A stretch of DNA of 64,000 nucleotides, taken from contig NC_053042.1 in NCBI RefSeq assembly GCF_003473485.1, positions 53,965,762-54,029,761 of the forward strand, in the 5' to 3' direction. A program made the position numbers and the translations under genes. This document shows positions 35,134 to 46,939 of this stretch, piece by piece. The stretch is from Medicago truncatula (taxonomy: Eukaryota; Streptophyta; Magnoliopsida; Fabales; Fabaceae). The notes beneath the pieces were generated by a model. The model worked only from the letters and a program-made list of their open reading frames with translations. It searched no databases and had not been told where the DNA came from. Numbering within the stretch: position 1 is the first letter of the stretch; the number at the start of each line of letters is the position of its first letter.

Positions 35134-35301
35134 CGGTTATCTCCGCGAGGCTTAGATCAGTTGATATGAATATCGCATATTATATACAGAGGCTGAGGTT
35201 CGAACCCACAGACATCCCAAGGGCCGGGGTTCGAAACCCGGACATCCCACATTTAAAATATGTGAGTTTTAATCACTAGATTATTTTGAAAAAAAAAAAA
35301 A
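35134..35301 (+). repeat. tRNA-derived SINE with duplicated B box
   Basis: It has an A-box-like AGGCTTAGATCAGTTGATAT and two B-box modules, AGGTTCGAACCCAC (35190) and GGGTTCGAAACCCGG (35227), then CATCCCACATTTAAAATATG and an A tail. AGAAGGATCAA is duplicated at 35123..35133 and 35302..35312. Confidence 0.85.
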
Positions 35302-36035
35302 AGAAGGATCAATGACTGGACCATGCAACTATAAATGCGTTTGGATTTTAAAATCCAAAGTACTTGTTTTTATTTTTTATTTTTTATGTTCTAATTAGAA
35401 TTGGTGTAAGAAGCGACTTTTTTTTTTTAATTTTATAATTAGAATTGGTGTAAAAAGCAACTAGCGACGGTTGAACCAAGGCTAAAACGAAGTTAATTTT
35501 TTTCACTTTGAAAATGATAAAATTTTGATTTTATAATCCGAAAATTAAAGTATAATTTTGGAATTTCAAAGGAACTAGAAACTTGGAGGATGGAAAGAAA
35601 AAATCTCAAATATAACTGATATCATCGTTATAGCTAAGAATAAGGTCGCTGTCTTGTTCAAAACCCGCACGCCATTTTTGAAAGCAAGAGTAGTATAATA
35701 TAATAATACTAATATTCTGATTAATCTGAAAAATTAGTATTTGTCCATTTGCGATTGGAATTTAACCCAGCTATGACCTTTGCGAAACGACAATAAAATA
35801 GGGATAACGATTCAACGCAAATCTTTGGTGTTGCGTATAATTTAAAGTGATTTGGTGATATAGTAGTATAACTAACTTTACATATATTGCAACCATTTTT
35901 TTATTTTTAAACGAAGTGGTGAATACCATGCAGACAATTGCTAGATCTCAAATTTAAATTTGTACGAAGAGTTACACTTACATCCATCAATTGTGTCCAT
36001 AGTCAAAATGATAAACCGTCACAAACTCATATAGG

Positions 36036-37049
36036 CATAGTTTTAAAACTCGGTTCGGTTGTCGACTCGGTAAGGATACTGGGTCACTGGGTTATTGGTC
36101 GAACCATTAGGTCACTGGTCGAACCGCATGATAGAACCGGATTAAACCGGTTGACTCGGTTAGATGACTCAGTCTCTATATTAAATTTGTATTGGTATTA
36201 AATCGGATTGAATCGGATGACTAAAATTTAAAATTTCCCAAGTTCCTTGCAAATTTACCATTTTTTAAGATATAGTTTTCCCAATTCATTTCATTATATT
36301 TTTTCCCTAATTGATTGCCCTTTTAAAATTTTTTAATCTTCATAAAAAAATGTCAAAAACAATGTTAGGCATGACATTTTTTTTTTTTTTTAAGGGAATG
36401 CATGGTAAATTTCTTTTTGAGGGAAGGGACGCATGGTATATTTATTTATTGATATAAATATAATATGTAAAAAGACAAACTTGGGCCAGCACAATATCTC
36501 AAGTTAAGTGAAAAGGGAAAACAAGGGCCCAAATCCATTGTCCCCTCTATTCACAACCCTAATTGGAAATTATCATCTCTCAAATGGGAGTGTTTGTTGC
36601 CGCCACTGCTATTTTACTGTCTCTCTAGTCATCTTTTCTTCAACTCACCTTCTCTCTAGTTCTCCAACAAATCTAAGACAGATGTGAATAAACAAAGAAC
36701 AAATCTAAACTTCTCTCATCATCTTTTTCAACTCTATGTAATTAAAACAACAAAGTGATGTGTTTGAAAAAATGGGTCACCACTCGATTTTAGCTTTTGG
36801 GAAGAAAGCTGATGCCTGAGAGATGACCGCCTTCATACATCCCTTCTAATTTTTTTTTATTTTTTTTTTTTACTTTTCAATGCATTGAATCGGTCCGGTT
36901 CATTAAACCGGCCGAGTCGTCGGTTTTTACCGGTTTTATCCGAGCCACACCGGTTTTCACCGGTTCAAGTGCACAGCCGATCCATTAAGCTGCTCGAACC
37001 GAACATACCACCGATTCCCGGTCTGACCGGTCCGGTTTTTAAAACTATG
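36036..37049. mobile_element. hAT-type non-autonomous element with CCGGTT-rich arms
   Basis: The ends CATAGTTTTAAAACTCGG and CCGGTTTTTAAAACTATG are inverted repeats. CATATAGG is duplicated exactly at 36028..36035 and 37050..37057. The arms are rich in GGTTCGGTTGACTCGG-type motifs on the left and their complement on the right. The interior (36480..36830) is unrelated AT/CT-rich sequence with no protein recognised. Confidence 0.85.
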
Positions 37050-37054
37050 CATAT

Positions 37055-37112
37055 AGGCAAAGTGGAAAACGTTTTTTTTTTTTTTTTGAAGGAAGGCAAA
37101 GTGGAAAACGTT
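37055..37112 (-). mobile_element. Minimal poly(A) retroposition scar
   Basis: AGGCAAAGTGGAAAACGTT occurs at 37055..37073 and 37094..37112. Only 20 nt lie between: fourteen T plus GAAGGA, that is TCCTTC followed by A14 on the minus strand. The LINE fragment ending at 22184 also finishes CCTTC plus A, so this looks like an almost completely 5'-truncated insertion of the same family. Confidence 0.75.
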
Positions 37113-37494
37113 AAGTTCCAATTCCGCCAGAAAATATCAAATATATTTTATTTTTTTTCACAAGTGAAAATAACAAATTTCATATTAATTGTAATTAATT
37201 TTTTTATGCAATTCTTTTGATCTCGTCAAAATTTATTGTATTCTTAAAATTACAACCAATCAATTAAGTTTGAATGGTTAACAAGTTTCATAAGAAGATT
37301 TAAATTTGATTCCTGGATAGAACTATTCTTGATATATTTGTTTGTAATAAACAGTGATTTATTTTTTCAATTTTAAATATGAGGATAGAGTATCCCATAA
37401 TGTCAAAATTTTGAAATGAAATTAAACTAAAAAAATCAAATAATATCTGAAAACTTAATTATGTGTAAACCCCGTTAATTTTTTTAAATAAAAT

Positions 37495-37527
37495 GAATCA
37501 CGTGCTTGGCACGGGAAGTTACACTAG
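37495..37527 (+). mobile_element. Helitron 3' terminus (hairpin plus CTAG)
   Basis: CGTGCTTGGCACG forms a perfect short stem, followed by GGAAGTTACA and CTAG ending at 37527 before T. It belongs to a different subfamily from the CCGTGCG..GCACGG ends. The 5' end was not identified. Confidence 0.65.
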
Positions 37528-37751
37528 TATTTACTCCCTCCGTCCCAAAATGTATGTCACTTTAGAAAAAATATTTGTTCCAAATTGTATGTCGCTTTAC
37601 AATACCAATGAAAAATTAATGTTAGTTTTCATATTATATCCTTAACTATTTATTACTACCTCTTCTTTCAATTCCTTCATTTATCTTTCCCATATCATTT
37701 ATTGAGGACAGTTTTGTAAAACAACTCATAATATCTATTTCCCACACAATA

Positions 37752-38954
37752 TCTTCTTATCTTCTTATATATTAAAGTTAACAAGTAAGCCCTAATTTTA
37801 ACCTAAACCCTATTGCATAATTTTACTGTTTTAACCCTAATGTTCACACCTAATCTCCTATTTTCATGAACAATCCTATTGCTCTCACCTAATCTTCTTA
37901 TCTTCTTATATATTAAAGGTAACCCGTAAGCCCTAATTTTAACCTAAATCCTATTGCATAATTTTACCGTTTTAACCCTAATGCTCACACCTAATCTTAT
38001 ATTTTCATGAACAACCCTAATGCTCACACCTAATCTCATATTTTCATGAGCCCTAATTTTAACCTAAACCCTGTTGCATAATTTTACCGTTTTAACCCTA
38101 ATGCTCACACCTAATCTTATATTTTCATGAACAACCCTAATGCTCACACCTAATCTCATATTTTCATGAGCCCTAATTTTAACCTAAACCCTGTTGCATA
38201 ATTTTACCATTTTAACCCTAATGCTCACACCTAATCTTCTATTTTCATGAACAACGCTAATGCTCACACCTAATCTCCTATTTTCATGAACAAAGCAAAT
38301 CGGCATCGCTTTATTTCCCCTATTTCTTCAAAACAAATCGCCCTATTTCTTCAACAAAACAAATCGCCCTATTGGAATAAAAGGGTTTTGAAAGATTATA
38401 GCAACATTTTTTTTTGTTAATATTACACTTTTCATCCAAATTAGAACTGAACTCTCTTTGTTAAATATTTACCACAAAATGCACCTGAATTTTGCAATCT
38501 ATATAAACAGGTGGAAGAAACATTTCAACAAACAGTTAAAGGGTATCATTTACGGTAAAGGCCAAATATTCGATAAAAGGAAAATTATTTAAATAAAACA
38601 TTTTACATGTTCAGGTTAAGAATGAACTATTTTTAGGTACATAATATAACATTAACATATAATTTTTACAAAAGAATGAAGTAACATTTTTTCAAAAAAA
38701 AAAGAAAAATATGAAGTAACATACCAATAATATAATATTGACATATAATTTTAACAAAAGAATGAAGTAACACACGATTGATAAAAATTAATATTTTTTT
38801 GGTGAATAAGCGTGGTGTCTGAGGTTCGAATTCCAACATCTGCATATATTTGGGACCACATATTTCATTCTCTTTGATATGCATTGAGATTTGTTTTTGT
38901 CTACTATATCTACAATGTATATGACCCGTGCGGCAGCACGGGTGGAAAGTCTAA
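37752..38954 (+). mobile_element. Non-autonomous Helitron, 1203 bp, precise borders
   Basis: The 5' end is TCTTCTTATC after A37751. The 3' end is a GACCCGTGCGGCAGCACGGG hairpin followed by CTAA at 38951..38954 and then T. Joining 37751 to 38955 recreates CACACAATATTAATTACAT, the sequence found (reverse-complemented) in the intact MITE at 22.4 kb, so insertion was between A and T without target duplication. The interior has three copies of a 120-bp tandem module (about 37922..38282) and a SINE remnant near 38805..38870. No Rep/Hel coding is present. Confidence 0.93.
37922..38282. repeat. 120-bp tandem repeat, three copies, telobox-like motifs
   Basis: The last two copies (38043..38162 and 38163..38282) differ at only a few positions. 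Each unit carries AACCCTAA (telobox-like) motifs, TTTTCATGA and CTCACACCTAATCT. The array lies inside the Helitron. Confidence 0.85.
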
Positions 38955-39013
38955 TTAATTACATTTTTTAATATGTGTGAAATGTCTAAAACATCATATA
39001 ATTTGGGACGGAG

Positions 39014-40638
39014 TAACATTTAGGAAGTTGCTTGATTTGTCACTTTTCCTAAACTCCAATAAACCGAGGTTCATAATGTTTATTGATCAGCTTGAGGCAA
39101 CTTCCCTAAATTCCATACTAAATAATTGATTCAATATATAGCTTGAAAATCACTACTCATCACTCATCCAACCAAAAGGAATCAATTAAAGATGGTAGTA
39201 GCCTGAGTATATTATCCGATAATACTACTTTTTTTTAGTGCCACTGAATTGATAAATGAAAACCTCAAAACAGTTATTATTTTGGCCAACTATGGTCGGT
39301 CACTGCTGGTCTTTTCTATTTTTACATGTCAATGTTTAGATATATATATGTGGCAATATCCATCCCAGCATCTGTCTTTTTCTATATCATGGTTGTTAAA
39401 TTTTATTCATTTGTATAAAGTATAAAAAGAAACATAAATCTTCATTTTATAAAACGTTAAAAGGCGTTGCTTTTTGTCAAGAAAAGGTCATCACTTTATT
39501 TGCTATCCTTATTTGATTAATTCTTTTAATCAAATAAAAATGTCTTTTCATCCAAGCTAGAGCTAAAAAGTTCCTTACAATTTACAAACACTTGTAACCG
39601 ATACAACAATCATTTTGTCACAATCAAGTTAACCGATAAAAAGTTCCTTGTTTGATTAACTTTTTTTTTTTTACGACAAAAAAAAGCATATATAATGTTT
39701 TATTTTGATTTTTTTGATAATGTTAAGCTAAAGTAAAAGAACTAAAATTAATTATAATTAGTATTTAGTAAACCAGGCAAACAAAATACCAGCTTGTAGT
39801 TGGTTGAATGGTAGAGGACTAGGACAACATAGGATATGTTTTGGAGTTCAGGATAATAAATAGGAGGGGATGAGAGAGCTCAGAAAAAAAAGGTGGAAAA
39901 AAACAAAAAGAAAGGAAACATACACATATAGTCTTTCAATATAAATTTCTCTAATATGGAAAAATAAAACATTACATTAGACAAAGATTTTTGAGAATTT
40001 TGGATGACTAATATTAATTCTTTATTTTTTTTTTATATTTTTATAATACTCTCAGAATTAAAAATATATATGTTACTTATAAATATTTTCTTCCCATTCA
40101 CCGCAAATACGTCCTATCAATTAAGGTGAAAAATATATTTATTTTTTCTTCTTCCCCTCCTTCCAAACCCTTCCCCATCCCACTCCAAACGCTCAAAGAG
40201 AAACCTTAAGAAAATGGTTAAGGGTTGAGAAGATAATTCATCTTACACAAGAGATTAATCGCCACTAAACCAATAAATAAATGGTTATAATAAAATAACC
40301 AAACAAGCAAGTACGTTAATGAGTATGACAAATACAACTTATATAGTAAAACAATGCAAAAACATTTAACATATTAATGCGTGAATTCGTACTCATAATT
40401 TTCCTTTTTTTAAATGCGTACGTGTTTCTTTAAAAAGAAAAGTAATCTTTACCAAAAAAATGTGTATGCGTTTTGTCGCTATAGTCTTAAGAAAAAAAAT
40501 TAAAGAAAAATACTACAGGATGAATGACTCAGCATTTATTATTAAATAATTAAAAGTGTTTTTTGTCTCTGGTGAAATAATTAAAAAGTGTTTTTTTTGT
40601 AGTGAATTAAAAAGTGTTTTTTTTTGGAATTAAAAAGT
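39014..40638. other. Intergenic, nothing recognised
   Basis: AT-rich sequence between the split MITE and the SINE at 40651. No coding frame, splice-supported exon or terminal repeat was found. Confidence 0.5.
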
Positions 40639-40650
40639 GAATGAATAAGT

Positions 40651-40967
40651 GAGCATAACTCAGTTGACAAGAACAACGAATTATTATATGTAAGAGTTGA
40701 AGTTCGAATTTCGGACACCCCACTTATTCACTTTGTAAGGTGAATTATAACTAGAGGAGTGTTATTTGAACAACCATTTGGTTGACAACTTTTGGGACAA
40801 CCATAATTTACAAAGAAAAAGTTGGTATTTGCACGAAAACCAAAGCAATAGAGAGATAAAGTAAAAAGTAACGTGAGTATGAAAGAGAAAGTTGTTGCAA
40901 AAGTTGTCACAAAGTGGATGTTTAAATATCATTTCTCTTATAACTATTAGGCTACTTGAAAAAAAAA
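40651..40967 (+). repeat. tRNA-derived SINE interrupted by a MULE-type MITE
   Basis: It begins GAGCATAACTCAGTTGAC (A box), continues to GAAGTTCGAATTTCGG (degenerate B box) and CCCCACTTATTCAC, and ends in an A run. GAATGAATAAGT is duplicated at 40639..40650 and 40968..40979. Removing the inner MITE leaves about 124 bp, a normal SINE length. Confidence 0.85.
40754..40937. mobile_element. MULE-type MITE with 9-bp target duplication
   Basis: The ends GAGGAGTGTTATTTGAACA and ATATCATTTCTC (mirroring GAGAAATGATAT) are imperfect inverted repeats with an inner ACAACTTTTG / CAAAAGTTGT pair. TTATAACTA is duplicated exactly at 40745..40753 and 40938..40946. It is nested in the SINE. A related fragment lies near 46060..46110. 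Confidence 0.85.
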
Positions 40968-41478
40968 GAATGAATAAGTATTTCAAAATTTGATCGTAAA
41001 ATAAATAAATAAAAGAAAATGTTAATTAGTGAGCACTAATTAAGACTTTTAAATGATAACTTATCATAAAAATATGTATAATTAAAGTATCAAAAATCAA
41101 AATATTTAATTTTTTATAAAATAATTTATTTATTTGAAATCCTGACCCGGATCGGATCACTCGTTAACAAGACTATAAATAAAAAAGAAGCACATATTTG
41201 TTTGATGCTTAAATATAATTATTTATTTATTCAGATTCGGTGAAACGGAATTGAATGCTATACTCTGAATTTGTGATCGGATCGATTAATATTTAATTAC
41301 TGTATCACAGTGAAAAAAAGAATCACGCAGTTGAACGCACGCGCGCACTGTGTCTTCTTCTATTCATTCATAAATCATAAATCATAATCATATCAATTCA
41401 GTGTTCGTTCGTTCAATCCCTTAACTGGTAGCAAACAATTAACACTCAAGCAGAGAGAAGAAGAGAAGAAACAACAAC

Positions 41479-41481
<3 letters not shown>

Positions 41482-41512
<31 letters not shown>
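41482..41512. repeat. (CT)n microsatellite in 5' leader
   Basis: About 15 CT repeats end seven bases before the start ATG of the GDT1-like gene. CT tracts in plant leaders are common and can influence transcription start and strength. Confidence 0.9.
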
Positions 41513-41516
<4 letters not shown>

Positions 41517-41518
41517 AT

Positions 41519-44500
41519 ATGAGCTCAATTGTTCAGGTTTTTCCTCCTATCAATTATTTCATCTCAATTTTTCATTTTCTGTTTTTATGTCAACGCTAAT
41601 TTCATTTTTATATTTGTTTCATTTTGATTAGGGTTTTACAAAGTCACTCGCCATGACCGTTCTCTCTGAGATCGGTGATAAGACTTTTTTTGCAGCTGCG
41701 GTTAGTTTCTTACTTACTTCATTCTTTAAATTCCCCTTTTTCATCATTATTATTTATTTTCTCACCTCAAGCTACCTCATCTCAGATATCACACTCTTTA
41801 TTTATTTAATTTCATTTCATTCATGTGTTTCAATTTCACCAATCAACTCAATAACTATTCAACTTTTTTTTTTTTATAGATAATAAGTGTTCCAAGTTAA
41901 TTAATTAATTATGAATATAGCAAACATTATTCAGTTACAATTCATTATTAGTAAAACTTCATGGCTTTATCTTTGTTGGAAGTGTTGTTTCATTAATTCA
42001 GTTTCAATTTCAAATGTTAGTTGTGTTGTCTATTATTATTTCATCGCATAATTCCTGAAATCGAAGGGGTGTTAATAATAATATTTGTTTTTGTTGTCTC
42101 AAGAGTAAAATTCAAAAGTCTTCACTGTTTGATATATTTGATGCTTTTTTTTAAGATAACAAATATATCAAACAGGAAGGGCTTATGGTTTTTGTTTTTC
42201 TTGTCTTGAGACTAAAATTAAATAATATTGACTGTTTGATCATTTGATGCTTATTTCAAGATACTGGCTATGCGACACCCACGACGCCTTGTCTTAACGG
42301 GTTGCCTCGCAGCTTTGATAGTAAGAATCTTTTTCTCTTTTTTTTCCCCTTTCTTTTCTAGATTTGTTATCTTTGTTTTCAAAGTAGTGGTATTTTGGTT
42401 ATTATTTTAATTCTCATAGTTCCTTGTAAAATTTTGAATTATAGGTGATGACAATTCTCTCTGTTCTTGTTGGTTGGGCTGCTCCAAATCTGGTGAGCAT
42501 TCTTTTTTGCCGGTTTAACTTCAGAATCATCATTGTTGTTTGTTTATTTCTAGATCATTTAAAGCTGTTATCTTATCGTGACTCGTGGCACTAAAACTGT
42601 TTGTGCATATATTTTGATAAGATATTCAGCATGAATATTATAGGCGTTATCTATTCTAACTCTTGTTTGGCTGCATTATCCTTTTTCTTTGATTTCTTCC
42701 CTTATTGATTTTCGTGCTATTATGCAGATCTCTCGTAGTTGGGCTCATCACATCACGACGTTATTGTTCTTCGGGTTTGGACTTTGGTCCTTGAAAGAGG
42801 CTATATTTGGAGAAGGGTGATGATTTACTATCCCCTCACCTCAACATGATTATACATTTCTAATGAACGCAAGTTATCATCTGAGCAGGAGTTTTTTGTA
42901 CTCATTTGTAATGAATTCATTTGATGGACAGGGAATCAGAGGAGTTGGCTGAAGTTGAAGCTGAATTGGTTGGTTTTTCAACTTTATTTGATTTCTTATG
43001 TTAAGTCAATTTTTATCTTCTTGACAACACCCTTGTATTGTAATTAGGACAAAGATTGGAAGGCTAAAAATGGAGCCACAAAAGATAGCAAAAAGGTAAA
43101 ATAATATCTGTCTAATTAAATATGTGTTGCATTCTTTATGTTTGCCTCCATGTCTCACTCTTTTGATCTGAGCATGCATTAAAAGTTTATATCAGTCCCT
43201 TAAGACCATGTGCGGTCATATTATGTAGTATTTAAACATTTCCATAGAAAATATTTTGTTTACTTCATGTGATATTGATTACCAACTGGCTAAGATATCT
43301 TCGGAAAATCCTTAGAACTACTACAACTGAACAAAGAGTGAGTTTCTTGAATATCTATGTTAGAATTAATTGCTGTGAACTTATTCATACTTTTTGAATA
43401 GGAACTTAAAATTTTGCAAGGAAAGCTTTAATACCAAAATCTTCAATTGCACTACTTCTTAATACACATTATTTGTCTTATTTTTCAGGTTGATGATGCC
43501 ACAAAAAAACATAAACGGCCATTTTTATCTCAGTTCTTCTCTCCGATCTTGTTACAGGTAATAAATTAATAGTATCTTCATACAATATTTAACTAAATCC
43601 AGAACTATGTCAAATTTGATTCCTTTTCATATCCATTCTGCAGGCATTTTCTATCACTTTTTTTGGGGAATGGGGTGACAAGAGCCAGGTAAGGATAGTT
43701 AGAAAACATGTTTTATTTTCTTGTATATATTGGAGTGCATGTTTCATCAGTCGTCGTTACTAATTAAGCATAACTTTTTTTGTTCAGTTGGCTACCATAG
43801 GTTTAGCTGCAGATGAAAACCCGTTTGGTGTGGTTCTTGGAGGGATTCTGTAAGTTTTGACTATTGATTTTGTTTTTGTCTGCATTATAGGATAAACTGA
43901 TTTCCTTCAAGATTTTGACTATTTTTTTTTGGTTGCTTGCATTTGTTTCTTCTTCATTAATTTTTTTCTAGAATTATGCATAAATGCCTGTGTACCTTGC
44001 AAATGTGACTATGTGTAGTGTTTGTTTAGAGGCCTAAATATGTAAAAGATACGTCCAATGCCTAAGGTGTTACAAATTTCTTAGAAGAGGACTATAATTA
44101 TTAATTGTTTATTACAGGGGGCAAGCGTTGTGTACTACTGCTGCTGTTATTGGAGGGAAGAGTTTAGCATCTCAGATTTCTGAAAAAGTGGTAATATTTT
44201 TTATTTCTTAATTTTCTTTATATTTACATTACAAGTTGTCCATATGTTTTTGTCGCATTTTTTTCCACTTTTTTTAATTCAGGTAATTTCAAAATTAGTT
44301 TAAACTACCAAAAAGTAAATGAAGAAGAAATAATGGAAAACTTGATGGAATAATGTAGAATAGATGCCACACTTTTTACGTTATAGTGTGCAATTCTAAT
44401 TTACGACACTACAGTAAATATTAAGCGTGCATGTCATCTAAATGCTGTATTCAACATTTGGCAGATTGGACTATCAGGTGGAATTCTTTTCATTGTTTTT

Positions 44501-44530
44501 GGTATCCAATCATTCCTTTCTCCAGTCTAA
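41519..44530 (+). CDS. UPF0016/GDT1-like cation transporter (PML4/5-like)
   Basis: Twelve exons: 41519..41536, 41632..41700, 42261..42320, 42445..42492, 42728..42816, 42932..42968, 43048..43095, 43489..43557, 43644..43688, 43788..43849, 44118..44190 and 44465..44530. All are GT/AG with matching phases, giving 227 aa. The two signature motifs are EIGDKT (residues 19-24) and EWGDKS (155-160), each in a hydrophobic repeat of three spans, separated by a charged loop (SEELAEVEAEL...DATKKHKRP). Family members (TMEM165, Gdt1p, PAM71) move Mn2+ and Ca2+ across Golgi, ER or plastid membranes. The short length and absence of a transit peptide place it with the secretory-pathway PML3/4/5 group rather than the plastid PAM71 group; this is inference. 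The MSSIVQGFTKSLAMT start matches the family from memory. Confidence 0.95.
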
Positions 44531-46555
44531 TGATGAAGTCTATGCTATTGGTTAGTGATTATTCTCAATGCCTTTCTTTGACAAGATATGTTTAATGAAC
44601 ATGCTTGTTATAGTGGTTGAGATTGGATGCCAAAAGAGCTTGCCTTTCCACCTTGGGTCAAAAGCTTTCATTCTTTTCACCCTTTTAAAGATTTTATTAT
44701 GGTTTATAATAAAGATACCCTTGTAGAACTGAACAGACCCAAATTTAATGTAGGAAGTTGATTGGATTATATTCCTTTTCAACACGTACTTGCAGGAACG
44801 GATTCTCTCACGGGAGATTTTCACAAATTTGTAAATGTTTATGAAGAGAGTTTTCCCATGACAAGGTTGTGTGAAATTTGTCATGTGAAAATTAGCATAA
44901 AAGGATCCATTTCCATGTGCCTACACTTAATTGCTTTATCTTCATCTCTCAATCTTTTGATGCATGTGTGAATTTCCAATGCTTATTGCTGGTGGAATAA
45001 ATTATTTTTAAAGAAAAAAAAAATGTTTCTTTAATTTTTCATGTTTTTTTTTATTAATTGCTGTGCCCCTGGGATGCTGTCTAAGCTGGTAACTGTGAGA
45101 ATGACCCTGCCTATGAAGTAATCAAACAAGATTGAGGTGAGGTAGGAGGGAAGAAAAACCAAGCTTGTTTGTATGATTGAGTTTGAATGCTTGATTTTTG
45201 GACTGTTGACCCAATACTCTTGCACTGTGACATCTCTGTCCATGCACGCCTGTATGCTGTGACGGATCCAAAAAGTGTAAGTTGTGGTTGCAACACCTAT
45301 ATGGGGATCCTGCTCCTCTAAAGTTAGTAATTCACTTTAGAATGTAAAGTTAGTAATATTGACCATTAATTAACAAATCAAAGGTAGATATTGTAGGCCA
45401 TCATTACAAATCACGAGTTTGTTAAAATAGCAATCCCTAATTTTCTCACTTCACATTTTAGTCACTTTTGAGGATCCTAATCCCCTATATGGTATATATG
45501 ATGTTCAAATTTATGAAAATCTTAGCAGGGACAAATTCCCCCAATGTCCCCAACATCAAGCCCTCCCTTGCTTGCATTAAAATGGCTTTCCTTCATTGGA
45601 GCACAACATAAGGATCTATTTGATTTGAGAAAACTTTTCTAATGTCTTCTCCCTTCTCTACTAATAACTGCAAAATGCTATCTACGCCTTTCCAAAAAAA
45701 TATTACAAAATGCTATGTTTTGTCACCTTGTTTCCTGCTTTAAAAATTTATACTGGAAATGTTGGAAACAATTAACTAGAGGAGAAGAAAAGTAAAAGTA
45801 GTGCGGCTTTTTATAAATATTAGCGAATTTGAAAATCAATAGATCCTGTAAGTGAGATTGACAGAAGCCATAAATTCCACGTCACACAACGAATCATAAT
45901 CTTTTCTTTGCAAGGGAGATACACTTAGATCGGGTAGAATAGAAATCTCTCAAGTGTTGTATGTAAATCCATTTGACTCGGATGGATTTTTTGTTTAGAA
46001 TGGTTTCTTGCTATGCTAATACTAATTAGCAACAACCAAGCTTTATCCCATCAAATGGATGAATTTTGGTTGTCACAAAAGTTGTCACATATATGGATGG
46101 TTAAATAACACAATTCTTTTAATTATAGTTTCTCCTTACACACAATACTTCCATGCCAGTTAACTTGTGTACATCTACTAACTTTTCAAAAGCTACCTAC
46201 TGGGTTAAAAGTTTGAAGTTCTTGTAGTGACAGTAAACATATTATTTAGTTTTTTTTACCCAGAATTTAAAATTGGATTTTGCATTTCAACCGTTTCATT
46301 GCTTCCCCCTAATTTAACTTCATAAAAAATTTGAACTTAGGAAAAAAACCATTGGTGACTAATGGAATACTCAATTTTGAGAAACTTTCGTGAATTAGGG
46401 ATTACCAGGTCTCTTTCTCGAACTGAAGGGTTAATACGAAATTAAATAAGTTACTAGTAAGTATGTCTTGGTCAGCAAATCCAAGTGGACACTTGTAAAT
46501 GAATAATGTGCAAGATATTAATATTTTTTAGCAAAAGATCTTTTTGATATTAATT
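44531..46555. other. Intergenic, 3' flank of the GDT1-like gene
   Basis: This includes the 3' UTR just after 44530. A fragment near 46060..46110 (TTGGTTGTCACAAAAGTTGT) is related to the MITE at 40754..40937. No other gene or RNA was recognised. Confidence 0.5.
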
Positions 46556-46837
46556 ACTCCCTCCGACCCATAATAACTGAGTCATTTGCAAAAAAATATT
46601 GTCGCAAGAATCTTGATCCATTTCACTTTCCAATATAACATTAATTACTTTTTTTTAATTATAACTCTAATTAATAATACTTTCACCACTCTCAATTCAA
46701 TATACTCTACTTTACATTTATGATAAAGAAGAATAGACCAGTACACACAAAACTATTTTTCTCTTTCTTTCGTTTATACACTTTTCTTAATCTGTATGAA
46801 ATGATAAACTGACTGAGTTAAACTGGGACGAAGGGAG
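46556..46837. mobile_element. Stowaway-like MITE, TA target duplication
   Basis: CTCCCTCCGACCCATAATAA and the right end AACTGGGACGAAGGGAG are inverted termini flanked by TA (46554..46555 and 46838..46839). It is non-coding, 282 bp. Confidence 0.8.
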
Positions 46838-46939
46838 TAATATTAACTTAATGCCTACAAAGTACAAAATGTGTGTATCACTAGATATCTTCCGTCAAGC
46901 AAAAGAGTTTGCTCAGGTATTCTTATTTGTTTATGGGTT

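Larger units (their letters stand above)
37534..39013. mobile_element. Stowaway-like MITE split by a Helitron
   Basis: CTCCCTCCGTCCCAAAATGT at the left and ATAATTTGGGACGGAG at the right are inverted ends, flanked by TA (37532..37533 and 39014..39015). Without the Helitron the element is about 277 bp and matches the copy at 22413..22690 in reverse orientation. Confidence 0.88.

Noticed and set aside
36885..37220. Protein-coding frame with Arg/Pro-rich start
   Set aside because: It lies across the right arm of the hAT-type element and the poly(T) scar; it has no domain.
37922..38282. Interstitial telomere sequence
   Set aside because: AACCCTAA occurs once or twice per 120-bp unit rather than as contiguous heptamers.
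44552..45296. Small frames on both strands after the GDT1-like gene
   Set aside because: No homology, codon bias or splice context; probably UTR and intergenic noise.
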